Assembly: GCA_035772735.1 (NCBI GenBank)
Contig: JASDFA010000007.1
Location: 38,842,501 to 38,906,500, forward strand
DNA length: 64,000 nucleotides
Direction of reading: 5' to 3'
From: Datura wrightii
Lineage: Eukaryota > Streptophyta > Magnoliopsida > Solanales > Solanaceae
The position numbers and the translations under genes were made by a program. Of this stretch, positions 34,884 to 46,738 are shown piece by piece. The notes beneath the pieces are model-generated. The model was not told the origin of the DNA, did no database searches, and saw only the letters and a program-made list of their open reading frames with translations. The first letter of the stretch is position 1, and each line of letters starts with the position of its first letter.

Positions 34884-37800
34884 ATGGATCCTAAAAGAAT
34901 GAATGGAAGGAGGAATGGGAATGATGAAGGCCACGAAGGTGGCAATGACCATGGGCATCAGCAAGCCCCACCTGTTCAGCCCTCCATGTTGAGTTTCGGA
35001 CAGCTATTCTGATGTTGGCGAAGGCTCTGATTGCTCATGTCAACCAGCAGGCTGTTGCGCAGGTCCCACAGAATGGAAATGCAGTTGCAGCTCAAATTAG
35101 AGACTTCTTGAGGATGAACCCTTCTGAGTTTACGAGATCAAATATGGATGAGGATCCACATGAGTTCATTAAAGTGATCTTGAAGGTCACTCAGGTTATG
35201 GGGGTGACAAATGGGGAATATGCTGACTTGGCCTCTTATTAGCTAAAAGAGGTCGCTCATATTTGGTACAAGCAATGGAAAGACAGTAGGGCAGCGGGAG
35301 CGGGCCCTATAATCTGGGAAGAATTCCACATGGCTTTTCTCGACAGGTTCTTCCCTCGGGAGATGAGGGAGTTAAAAGCGGTGAAGTTTGTGAACCTCAA
35401 GCAGGGAAAGATGATAGTTCTGTTGTATTCACTTAAGTGTGCTCGTTTGTCAAAGTACGCCCCAGAGTTAGTGATGGATCAGAGGGCGCGGGGAGCTGAT
35501 TCTTTCATGATATGGCTGGTTACTTAGACAAGGATTGCAGGATTGCCATGCTTAACTAGGATATGGACTTTCCTCGAATAATGTTGTATGCCCAGCATAT
35601 GGAGGTGACTCATGCGAGGGAGAGGGAGGAACAGAGGACTCGGACGGATAACTGTGGGTTTTTGCATCAGAGGTCCGGCGGTGTCTACCGTCCATAGTTT
35701 CAGTAGAGATCAATAGCCCTAGCCCCATCATCAGCTAGTGTTCCAGCAAGACCCAGGGGTGATCAGAGGAGCATGGCTTCAGGGTCGAGGGATCAGAGGG
35801 GCACCCAGTTAGAGTATACCACTCTGACCTGCGGGAAGTGCGGCAAGAGTCATGTGGGGGAGTGCCTGCTCAGTTCATATGTTTGCTATGGGTATGGTAG
35901 ATCTAGGCACATGCACCGAGCATGCCCATATTCTAGACAGGGTGATGATAGGGGTCATGCACAGACCACCAAGATAGTAGCAACTCCAGCCCGTTCATCT
36001 CTGCAGGGAGCATCGACTAGTGGAGGTGGTGGACATTACCAAAATTGATTTTATGCCCGTGCCTCATGCCAGAAGCAAGAGACTTCGCCAGACATGGTCA
36101 CTGATATGTTGCATGTCTTTCATATTGATGTTTATGCCTTGCTAGATCCGGGAGCTACCTTGTCTTTCGTGACTCCTTACATTGCTAGTAGCCTTGGAAT
36201 TAGTCCAGAGATCTTGTCAGAACCGTTTTCAGTTTCGACCCCTGTTGGTGATTCGGTGATAGCTAGACGAGTATATAGAGGATGCCTAGTCACTGTGTTT
36301 CATAAGACTACCTCCGCAGACCTTGTAGAGTTAGCCATGACTGACTTTGACGTTATTCTTGGCATGGATTAGTTGTTTGCATGTTATGCTTCTATTAATT
36401 GTAGGACCCGTACAGTGGAATTTTGTTTTCCGGGTGAGCCAGTGTTGGAGTGGAAGGGTAGTTTGGTGGTTCCAGTAGGTCAATTTATTTCCTAACTTAA
36501 GGCTAGAAAGATGATTTCTAAGGGCTGCATGTATTATCTAGTTAGGGTTAAGGATGTTGAGTCCGAGACCCCGACTATTTAATCAGTTCCGGTGGTGTGT
36601 GAGTATTCGAATGATTTTCCCGATGAACTGCCAGGTGTTCCTCCTGAGAGGGAATCAACTTTTGCATTGATCTCTTACCCGATACGCAGCCTATCTCTAT
36701 TACTCCCGACAAGATGGCTCTAGCCGAGCTAAAGCAATTGAAGAATCAGTTAAAGGATCTATTGGATAAGGGATTCATTAGACCGAGCCAGTATCCATGA
36801 GGTGCACCAGTTCTATTTGTTCGAAATAAGGATGGTTCATTTCGCATGTATATTTACTATCGACAGTTGAACAAGGTCACCATCAAGAATAGGAACCCCT
36901 TACCCAGGATCGATGATTTATTTGACCAGCTCCAAGGTGCCAGGTGCTTCTCCAAGATTAATCTCAGGTTCGGGTATCACCAGCTCAGGGTTCAGGAGAA
37001 TGACATCCCGAAGACCGCTTTCTGAACTCGGTATGGTCACTACAAATTTCTTGTTATGTCTTTCGGACTAACCAATGCCCCTATAGCTTTTATAGATCAA
37101 ATGAATAGGGTGTTCAAGCAATATCTGGACATGTTCATGATTGTCTTCATTGATGACATCCCTATATACTCTCAGAGCGAGGAGCAGCATGCCACTCATT
37201 TGAGAATAGTGCTGCAAACCCTCAAGGATTGTCAGCTGTATGCAAAGTTTAGCAAGTGTGAATTTTGGCCAGACTCGGTGGTATTTCTGGGTCATGTGGT
37301 ATGAAGCAAAGGCATAAGGGTAGATTCCAAGAAGATTGAGGCGGTGAAGAATTGGCCCAGACTGGTAAATCCTTTAGAAATTCAGAGTTTCTTAGGCTTG
37401 GCAGGCTACTACCAAAGATTTGTTGAGGGCTTTTCATCAATTGCAGCCCTATTGACCATGTTGACTTGGAAAAAGGTGATGTTCCAATGGTCGGATGCTT
37501 GTGAGAAAAGTTTCCAAGAGTTGAAGACCCGACTCACTTCAGCACCAGTGTTGACTCTACCCAAGGGTACTGATGGCTTTGCAGTGTGTTGTGATGCTTC
37601 TAGTGTCGAACTAGGATGTGTGTTGATGCAGCATGTGAAGGTAATAGCATATGCCTCAAGACAGCTGAAAGTTCATGAAAAGAATTATCCGACCCATGAT
37701 CTTGAGTTGGCTGCGGTGGCGTTTGCATTGAAGATATGGCGGCATTACTTGTATGGGGTCCACATGGATGTATTCACGGATCACAAGAGTTTGCAATATG

Positions 37801-39508
37801 TGTTTACGCAGAAAGACCTAAATCTTCAGCAAAATAGGTGGTTGAAGTTGTTAAAGGACTACGATATAAGTTTCCTTTACAACCTGGGAAAGGCTAATGT
37901 GGTTGCGGATGCACTTAGTAGGCTCTCTATGGAGAGTGTGTCCCACGTGGATGAGGGAAAGAAGGAGTTGGTGAAGGATGTCCACCGACTTGCAATACTG
38001 GGAGTTAGATTGATTGACTCAACTAATGGTGGCATTATTGTGCATAATGGGTCAGAATCGTCCTTAGTGGTTGATGTCAAATGTAAGAAAGATGCTGATC
38101 CGACTTTGAGGAAGCTGAAGGAAGCAGTGCGAACTCAAAGGGTGGAGGTTTTCTCCCAAGGGGGAGATGGTGTACTATGATTCTAGGGTCGACTATGTGT
38201 TCCAAATGTTAATAATAAGGGTTTAGATATTGCATGAGGCACATGGAACCAGATACTCTATCCATCCAGGATCCACGAAGATGTATCGGGACTTGCGAGA
38301 AATCTATTGGTGGGATGGTATGAAGAAGGATATCACGGAGTTCATAGCTAAATGTCCAAATTGTAGGCAAGTGAAGATTGAGCATCAAACGTCGGGAGGT
38401 GTACTTCAGGATATTAGCATCCCCAATTGGAAGTGGGAAGAAGTTAACATGGATTTCATTACAGGTCTAACTCATACTCGCCGGCAATATGACTCCATTC
38501 GGGTGGTGGTCAACAGGTTAACCAAGGCTGCACACTTCTTACTAGTCAAAACCACGGATTCAACGGATGATTATGCCTAATTATATATTCGGGAGTTGGT
38601 TCGACTACATGGAGTGCCCTTGTCTTTTATTTCAGACCGAGGTACTCAATTTACCTCCCAATTCTATAGGTCTTTTCAAAAGGGACTTAGGACTCAAGTT
38701 AAGCTCAGTACAGCCCTCCACCCCCAAACAGATAGCCAGGCAGAACGAACCATACAGACCCTTGAGGATATGTTGAGGGCATGTGTTATGGATTTCAAAG
38801 GTAGTTGGGATGATCATTTTCCCTTTATCGAGTTCGCCTATAATAACAATTATCGCTCTAGTATCCAGATGGCACCGTTTGAGGCTCTTTACGGTAGAAG
38901 GTGTAGGTCGCCCATCGGATGGTTTGAGGTTGGTGAGGCAGCCATGATAGGACCTGATTCGGTTCATGAAGCCATGGTAAAGGTTCAGTTGATAAAGGAC
39001 CGGTTTGAAAGCCTCTCATAGTTGTCAGAAATTGTATGCTGATGTGAGGAAAAGGGATCTGGAGTTTGATGTGGACGAATGGGTATTTCTAAAGGTATCT
39101 CCCATGAAGGGAGTCATGCGGTTCGGAAAGAAAGGGAAACTCAGTCCCTGCTATGTTTGTCCCTACCGGGTTTTGAGAAGAGTTGGTAAGGTGGCATATG
39201 AGTTGGACTTGCCATCGGAGTTATCTTCAGTTCATCCCATCTTTCATGTATCGCTTTTGGAAAAGTGTTTGGGTGATCCATGCTTGGTAGTCCTGGTAGA
39301 CAGCATTGGGGTAAAAGACTTCCTCAATTATGAAGAAATTCCTATTGGAATCTTGGATCGTCAAGTTTGGAGGCTGAGGAACAAAGAAGTAGCTTCACTT
39401 AAAGTATTATGGAGAAATTAGCATATTCAAGGAGCTACGTGGGAAGTTGAAGTGGATATGATGGCTAAATACCCACACCTGTTCCCTACCGACTCAGTTT
39501 CAGTTTGA
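34884..39508 (+). pseudogene. D gag-pol polyprotein, frameshifted
   Basis: Gag starts at ATG 34884 (MDPKRMNGRRNG). Gag core 35120-35520; a TAG replaces Gln after the DLASY motif at about 35240. Zinc knuckle at 35884-35925: the second Cys is Tyr (CYGYG). Protease LLDPGATLSFVTPY near 36140. RT about 36650-37330 with FIDDIPIYS, plus a TGA in FxTRYGHY. RNase H 37500-37930 is the best part (CCDASS, HDLELAAVA, TDHKSLQYVF, VVADALSRLS). Integrase zinc domain 38233-38390 (HEAHGTRYSIH, CPNC), core 38440-38770 (MDFITGL, ISDRGTQFTS, HPQTDSQAERT). Chromodomain about 39350-39480 with a stop after VLWRN; end TGA 39506-39508. Frames shift several times. No host gene is involved. Confidence 0.92.
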
Positions 39509-39740
39509 GGTATCAGTTTTTGCCCCAAAACTCTAATATGTTTTCATTTTCCGTTCATGCGTAAATGTTTGTTTTATGATGTGGTAAATGTATGAGATGC
39601 TGAATTCATCTCAGCTATGTAGTTCTTTTTGGAGTTAGTCATTCCGTCAGTTTCGGCCTAAATGATTAGTATTTGTATATGGTGACTGCTTGTTTCTGAG
39701 TTTTTTGCATGCTTCTAACATTTGATGATGAATGTTCCCA

Positions 39741-39752
39741 AGGGGGAGATAT
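39741..39752 (+). promoter_or_regulatory. Polypurine tract of D
   Basis: AGGGGGAGATAT directly before the 3' LTR. Confidence 0.88.
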
Positions 39753-41685
39753 TGTTATACCCCAGGAACCCAAGGATCATACCCAAGAGTCAAATAGGGA
39801 AAATGTGGAAAAAAATGTTGCAGTAGTGTAGGACGAGTCGTTAAACGACTCATGAGGAGACCCCACAAGTCATCAAGTGGCTCGTGGGAAGGCTGGAATG
39901 GGCTGAGGTGTTGAGGTCCGAACGGGCGTGGGAATGACTTGTGGTTAGCTATCAGAGTCGTCAGGTCTGCCGTGGGGTGAGGTTAAGGATTAAATAGGCG
40001 GTCTAACCAGTGTACTTAACGGATGAGACCCCACGCATCGTGGTCAATCCCAATGACTCGTGAGGTGGGTCGTGAGCAAGACTATGGAATTTTGATTGAG
40101 GCTGAGGCAGTGTACTTGACGGGAGACACGACGAGTCGTTGCCCATCCTGATGAGTCGTCAGGTAACCCGTTAGGGTCACTTGGTAGTTATTTTCTATGA
40201 ATTAGAAAGGGCCTTCTCATAATTTCCTAAACTCCTAAGGCCTAAACTATGTCGTTTTAAGGTCCGAATAGGGTCTTTTAAGGGGGATTAGTCCATGTTA
40301 AGCCTCATTTTATGCATACAAGAGTTAGAGAGGGGAGTCGAACGTGATTCAAGTGTTCCTCCTCAAATTCTCCAAATTTCCATCTTGGGCTTTCAAAGGG
40401 AAATTAAGAATCAAGGGTCCCCAGGTATGTAGGGTTTAAAGTGGGTGAATTCTTTCACACCCATGCCCAAATTCCAAATTTATTCATGAATCCTCCTATT
40501 CAGTTCTATGGGGTTTTATCCCAATGTATGAAAATGTGATTTCTCCTTGTGGGTATGATTTAATTGAGTTTTAATTATAGAATTATGAATTACGGGCAGG
40601 TTTTATATTATTTTCTTTAAAATCATGTTTTAATCTATTCAAATCTAAAATGCCCATTTGATGAAGGTTTATGAAAGTTATGATTTATGATGAATATCAA
40701 TATTTGAGGGTTATTGATGATGGAAAAACATGATTTCAAGTTACCCATGTTTATGAGTATATTTTTCAAAGAATTGAGTATGTTAAATTATTGGGCAATG
40801 CCCACATGTTGGAGAATGATTTACGATTTATGAAACGAATTACATTATTTATCGACTTATGATGTTAGCCTATAAAAAGGGCCTTTGATTCTTTGCTAAG
40901 AACATTTTAAAGGGGATCAATGATGATAAATGTTATATTTTAGCCAATGAATTTTAATGCATGATGTTATTGATTTACGTATGAGCCTATATGCATGTTT
41001 TTGGGAGCTGTGTCTAGCACAGAGCAGCCCGACATTGAAAGGACTACGTCCGTGTCTCATAACCACGTGACAACGTGGGTTTCTAATGTTATACTTTATT
41101 GATAATGATCCCCTCAAATTTTATATCAGGCCTAATGAAAGACCCTCGCCTAGCAAGCCAGGGTCGGCTCTGCCCACTTTAGTGAGATAGTTGGGGCATC
41201 ATGAAAGGCTCCACCATGATGGTGTCGGTTATGACGAGTCCTCCAATCATTCCGCATGTTTTATGCATTGTTATATTGGCTCCAATTATGTTTTGATGAA
41301 GGTTACATACGATTATGATAATGAATAATTTATGAATGGTTTGAATGTCTTGAGCCTTATGTTTACTTATGAAGTTTATGATACAAACATGATATCCTTC
41401 TTCTATGTTTATTTATGAGTTTATTTTGCTTTTAAATGTCTGTGTTACTTACCTTGCATACTTGGTTATGTAGTAGAGGCTTTCAGACAGGATGTAGAAC
41501 TCAACTTATCTAAATGCCAGTACTTCCATTTGTTACGCTATGTTTACGTTTCTGCTATGTTTTATGCTAAGTATTCCAATTTATTAAATGAGATTAGATG
41601 TATGCATGTTCCATGGGTCCACTTGGGGTCTCTTGGGGTCCCTTGTCCCGTGTCTATGATCCGAGTGTACGTTCGGGTCGTGACA
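39753..41685 (+). repeat. 3' LTR of D, internal deletion
   Basis: 1,933 bases. At about 41468 catacttgg joins ttatgtagtagagg. In the 5' LTR these are separated by about 213 bases (34240-34452). The two sides share only a TT, typical of end joining or short-homology deletion. Confidence 0.92.
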
Positions 41686-41690
41686 ATCTT
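41686..41690. repeat. Target-site duplication of D, right (atctt)
   Basis: Follows GTGACA; exact match to 32514-32518. Confidence 0.92.
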
Positions 41691-43945
41691 GGTGGCACCC
41701 GGATGAATGGAGTACCTAGATCCATGAGCCTCATGTATCATCCGACTCCTCAAATCATCGACATACAGAACAAATAGGCAACCCTAGTACCGAAGCACAT
41801 GATCTCCCCCTAGGGAGAAGACCTCCCCCTTATAACTTCGAATGACTTCTTTCAGCTTTACAAAAATCGGGTCCTCATCTTGTCTAGCTTTCACATCCAT
41901 AATCAAGGACGATTCTGATCCGTTCTGCACAACAACACCGCCATTGGTTGAGTCGACCAACCTAACTCCCAACCTTGCAAGTCGATGGACATCTTTCACC
42001 AGCTCCTTCTTTCCCTTATCCACATGGGACACACTCTCCATAGAGAGTCTACTAAGTGTGTCCTCTGCCACATTAGCCTTACCCGGATAGTAAAGGACAC
42101 TCATATCATAGTCCTTGAGTAGCTCCAACTTCCTTCTTTGTCGAAGATTGAGATCTTTCCACGTAAGCACATATTGTAAGCTATTGTGGTCCATAAACAC
42201 ATCCACATGGACCCCATACAAGTAATGTCGCCATATCTTCAATGCGAACACCACCGCGACCAATTCAAGATTGTGGGTCGGGTAATTCTTCTCATGGACT
42301 TTCAATTGTATTGAGGAATATGCTATTACTTTTCGATGCTGCATCAATACACACCCGAGTCCGATCCTCGAAGTGTCACAATACACCACAAAACCATCGA
42401 TACCCTCGCGTAGTGTCAACAGGTGTTGAAGTTGAGTCAACTTGGTCGAAGGTGCTGCAATAGATGAGAAACCCTCAACAAACCTCCGATAGTAGCCAGC
42501 TAGACTCAAGAAACTCCGAATATCTAAAGGATTCACCGATCTAGGCCAATTCTTCATCGCCTCGATTTTTTGAGAATATACTTTTATGCCTTCGCTCCAT
42601 ACCACATTGCCTAAAAAAGCCACCGAGTTCAACCAGAACTCGCACTTGCTGAACTTTGCATACAATTGGTGATCCTTGAGAGTCGGAAGCACTACTCTCA
42701 AATTAGCGGCATGCTCCTCCTTGCTCCAAGAGTACATAAGGATGTCATTGATGAATACAATCACTAACATATCCAAATATGGATTGAACACCCTGTTCAT
42801 CAGGTCCATAAAAGCTACAGGAGCATTTGTTAGTCAAAAAGACATAACTAAAAAACTCATAATGACCATACCGCGTCTTGAAAGCTATCTCCGGAATATC
42901 ACACTCTCGCACTTTGAGCTGATGATACCCGGACCTAAGATCTATCTCTAAGAAACACTTGGCACCCTGAAGCTGGTCAAACAAATCATCGATCCTAGGT
43001 AAGGGATACCTATTCCTAATGGTGTCCTTGTTCAATTGCCGATAATAAATTTAAATCCAAAGTGAACCATCCTTCTTCCGCACAAATAACACTGCCGCAC
43101 CCCATGGAGACTTGCTCGGTCTAATGAAGCCCTTATCTAACAGGTCCTTCAACTGATCCTTCAACTCTTTTAGCTCGGCTGGAGCCATCCTGTAAGGAGG
43201 GATATATATAGGCTGTGTGTCGGGTAAAAGGTCAATACCAAAATCAATCTCTCACTCGGGAGGAACACTTGGCAAATCATCAGGAAAGACCTCTGGATAT
43301 TCACGCTCCACTGGAACTAACTGGATTGTCGAGGTTTCAAACTGAACATCCTTAACCCTAACTAGATGATACACGCAACCCTTAGAAATCATCTTTCTGG
43401 CCTTTATAATATGAAATAAATCAACTTGCTGGTTCAGCCGAACTACCCTTCCACTCCAAAACTGACTCACCTAGAAAATGAAATTCCACCGCACGGGTTT
43501 TACAATTTACAAAAGCATAACACGCATACAACCAATCCATTACAAGAATAATATCAAAGTCAGTCATGGATAACTCTACAAGGTCTTCGGAGGTGACTTT
43601 ATGCAATATAGTGATCGAGCATCCTCTATACACCCGCCTAGCTACAACTGAATCACCAACAGGAGTAGAAACTGAAAATGGTTTGGGGTCTAACTCCAAA
43701 GCTACAAGAAACATAAGGAGTCACAAATGACAAAGTAGCCCCAGGATCTAGCAAAGCACAAACATCAATATGAAAAACTCGCAACATACCAGTGACCATA
43801 TCCGGTGAAGTCTCCCACTCCTAACGCGGGGTGAGGGCATAGAATCTATTTTGGCGCTGTCTGCCACCCCTACTAGAAGATGCTCCCTGTGGAGCTGAAT
43901 GTGCTGGAGTTGCTGCTGTCCTGGTGGTTTGTATACGACCTCTAT
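41691..43945 (-). pseudogene. E pol middle piece: integrase start, RNase H, RT, protease, end of gag
   Basis: From 43945 downward: end of gag, TTRTAATPAHSAPQG, then RFYALTPR; protease about 43800-43570 with the DPGA region worn (a frame shift sits at FLVALE) and TDFDIILVMDWL; RT 43250-42490 (PPE, IDDLFDQLQGAKCF, RSGYHQLKV, and INDILMYSWS where FIDDIL is usual, so the first catalytic Asp is Asn). An RNase H frame of 341 codons (42809-41784) covers the end of RT and RNase H: YCDTSRIGLG, a changed THNLELVAVV (HDLEL has become HNLEL), and MDHNSL for TDHKSL. The integrase zinc domain begins MIHEAHGSRYSIHPGATK near 41740 and is cut by D. Loss of several catalytic residues shows long decay. Confidence 0.88.
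43941..43945. repeat. Target-site duplication of F, left (tctat)
   Basis: Exact match to 54319-54323. It falls in the gag of E. Confidence 0.94.
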
Positions 43946-46476
43946 TGTCACACCCCGCCTTGGGGGGTATGACTGGCACCTGGTGCCCTACTGGGACCTG
44001 AACTGCTGGACTGCTAAGCCTGAGCACCTCTGGTGCCTGGCTGGCTCTAACTCATATTTTTGGAAACAAAGGGCTATATAACGGCTGTAAACACAGCCCC
44101 CGGCCCATTGGCATATAGCCTCCTGTGCCTGTACTAACAACTGACGAGAAACACATTAATTGAGGGAAACCTATGCGGGCCGACAAGGCCACCATGCTGT
44201 CTAGTTATCTGTAACTCAATCATGAACTACTAAAAAGCTACGTGACCGGCAAGGTCACCACTACTGGCAAACTATGGCCCCACACGACCATCATAATAGA
44301 AAGAAAGAGTTCTAACAGCTATACAACTGCACGGCCTCACACGACCAGCTCATCTGGCCACAGGGAATATATACAGACTGCAAGCCTCTAGGAATAGCAA
44401 TAGAAATGATCGGGACAGGGCCCCGACCTACCCGTGCTATACAACAAAAGGAACTAAACTACACCTCTGGAATTCAGTCTCCGGATGACAGGAGCTGAAT
44501 ACTCGACCGCTGACAGGAATCACGTAGTATCGCCTGCTCGTCTATGAGTACCTGCAGGCAAGTAATGCAGCGCCCCACCGGGCGTCAGTACCGTTGGTAC
44601 TGAGTATGTAAAGCAATAACTGAAAGCAAAGTCTGAAAATAACAAAGTAACTGATAAAATGAAGTAGGAAGAATTAGATTAACTACCTGATACTGTAAGT
44701 CATACCTTTTCTCATTTACACTGGAAAGAAATAGAAGTCATACCTGGAGACGTATCCCTCTACTGCTGATCTACTCGTGTCTAACATAACATGACATAAC
44801 ATGAAATAGCATAACATGGCACACAAAAACCTTACCCGGCCCCCATAAGCCGGGAGGTACAACCAGCACAGAATCTACACCCCTACCCCAGTCATCCCAT
44901 CTCCTATAATGGCTGTAAGCATCCTGCCGGTCCCCTGGGTATGCACTTGGGCTCGCTGAGCCCCTGACTATAACTGTACCTGAGTCCGGAGGACTCCTGA
45001 ATCAACACCCGGGTGTATCCGCTCGACGGGGTTGTATAAAAGCCAACCAAGGCAAAATATGGGGAAACTGGCATCCCATCTTCGTCCCCTGGGGGACGGC
45101 ATGCCACCCCGTAGAGCGACGTATCCTCGTCCTCTGGAGGACGATTCGATACAGCTATTAACCCTGGGGCGGTCATGGATGCTAGGTAGTCCAACCCCAA
45201 ACAATACAATGGTCTCAACTAGTAATACTGTTGGCATATCTCACATGCTTAGGCTAATAGGGGTAAAGTATTGTATATAATACATACTGAGCTAATGATA
45301 GCAATCTGTACGTATATAATACGTGCTGAGACTGGTAAGTATATATATGTGAATATAGTCTCCTGCCAGACTGTACTAGGGCAAATGCTATACAAGACAG
45401 TGTTTCTGCTGAAAACTATGTTGTTTACTAAGTTTCTGTATTAACACGATTTACTATTCCTAACATGCGTTCTAAACTTTATTTTCGCTTGCCAATCTAT
45501 TTCTGAAGTGCTTTACGGATATTACATCACTTTACGGGGTTTCAACTAAATACAATAATATCTTAACATGTCATATTACATCACATACTGAGCATGCTGA
45601 GCGGTTTCTAACACTTGTGTTAGAATTTATGTCATACTAGTAAGTTTCCCGCACGTTACAACTTGAGGCTTCTAACATCGTATTAACATTTACAATAAAC
45701 GCAATACTTAACTTCTGAACATTCTATTGGCCTGTAAATTACTATACTGCATTAATATTACTTATCTTGCCGAGGGAACTAGCTTTACATACCTTATCCT
45801 TGAACTATTCGTGGCTCGGCTGAGGCTCGGCCGGCACTTCAACTATTTTCTCCCAACTGCATTCATAAATACGTCAATTAATACTAAATACAGCTTTATT
45901 ATAAAGAGCAACGTTACTTTTGATATAGTTTATAGCCTAAACTTAGGCTTATCGAAAGACGGTCGAAAACTCACTATTTTTCAGCGGTCTAGAAGGGAGA
46001 AATATTCACTTCTCATCTAGGAACACATAGACATTAATTTAGAGCAATTCTACTTACCTTAGTTCGGTGGCTCGCCGATTCGTCGGCCGTATTTCACGAA
46101 ACTAAATCCGTAGGAATGCTCTCTGCTGCTAAATACCTCAGTATCTGGGGTTAATTTCCTTCGTTCTTACTCCTCTCTGCCGTTCACCCTCTGTTTTCTG
46201 GAAATTTTTAAAGGTTTAAATGAAATTAAACCGAAGTGGGGCTTATATACTTGAGCCTGAACCTAGGCAACGTGTCACGGAGCCATCGCGGAGGCCTCAC
46301 CTCCGTGACACGCTGCCATCGCGGAGGGGCTCTGCCTCGGCTCCTCCCGCGATGGTTCGACAAGTTTCTCGTCCGATCTTTTTCCCGGCCTTTCTCTAGC
46401 ACGTATGGCCTTCAAATATACTTAACCAACGTGCGAATAGGTCGTCTAGGTGCCGGGAATTCTACGGGGTATAACA
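43946..46476 (-). repeat. 3' LTR of F
   Basis: Plus strand from TGTCACACCCCGCC to GGGGTATAACA. Palindrome GGCACCTGGTGCC at 43975-43987. Near 46160 it lacks 51 or so bases present in the other LTR; the missing piece is bordered by TTAATTT, so short direct repeats probably caused the loss. GC-rich CATCGCGGAGG block at 46268-46356. Confidence 0.95.
46242..46249 (-). promoter_or_regulatory. TATA box, 3' LTR of F
   Basis: TATATAAG on the element strand, right after the GC-rich CCATCGCGGAGG block in transcription direction. Confidence 0.65.
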
Positions 46477-46490
46477 TTCTCCCCCCTTAA
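46477..46490 (-). promoter_or_regulatory. Polypurine tract of F
   Basis: Plus strand ttctccccccttaa; element strand TTAAGGGGGGAGAA beside the LTR, like AAGGGGGGAGGA in A. Confidence 0.88.
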
Positions 46491-46738
46491 GAACATTCGT
46501 CCTCGAATGTACATTGTTATCTAGAGGACTACTTACTTTACTTTCTAGAAAAATTTCGGCAGAGTTTCCCCTGTAATATGGACTATAGCAAAAACCTGAA
46601 ATGCAGAAAAGTCCAACACAGGCACTGCACATAATATTCTAGGATCCACTGGATAACTAAATATCACTCTTTCTCATTCACAGACATACAACCATAAGGT
46701 ACTGCATAAGTAGTAATACGGACATACCTGTCGCCTGA
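46491..46738 (-). other. F 3' untranslated spacer
   Basis: About 250 bases between the pol stop at 46739 and the purine tract; no frame or repeat of note. Similar in place and length to 18725-18970 in A. Confidence 0.7.

Larger units (their letters stand above)
32519..41685 (+). mobile_element. D: chromovirus inserted in the integrase of E
   Basis: Plus strand, 9.2 kb, TGTTATACCC start and GGGTCGTGACA end, exact 5-base duplication atctt. 5' LTR 2,155 bases, 3' LTR 1,933 bases (internal deletion). Primer site perfect, purine tract clear. LTR starts differ at roughly twenty of the first 140 bases, many at CG or CNG sites, making D older than A and F. All polyprotein domains are present but broken. 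Confidence 0.94.

Noticed and set aside
41784..42809. A 341-codon RT/RNase H frame as a functional gene
   Set aside because: It is internal to pol of E, starts within RT, and has changed catalytic motifs (INDIL, HNLEL, MDHNSL).
44904..45237. Overlapping 89- and 104-codon frames repeated at 52695-53028
   Set aside because: Both are inside the F LTRs and repeat because the LTR repeats; no related protein known to me and different frames overlap, so not supported as genes.
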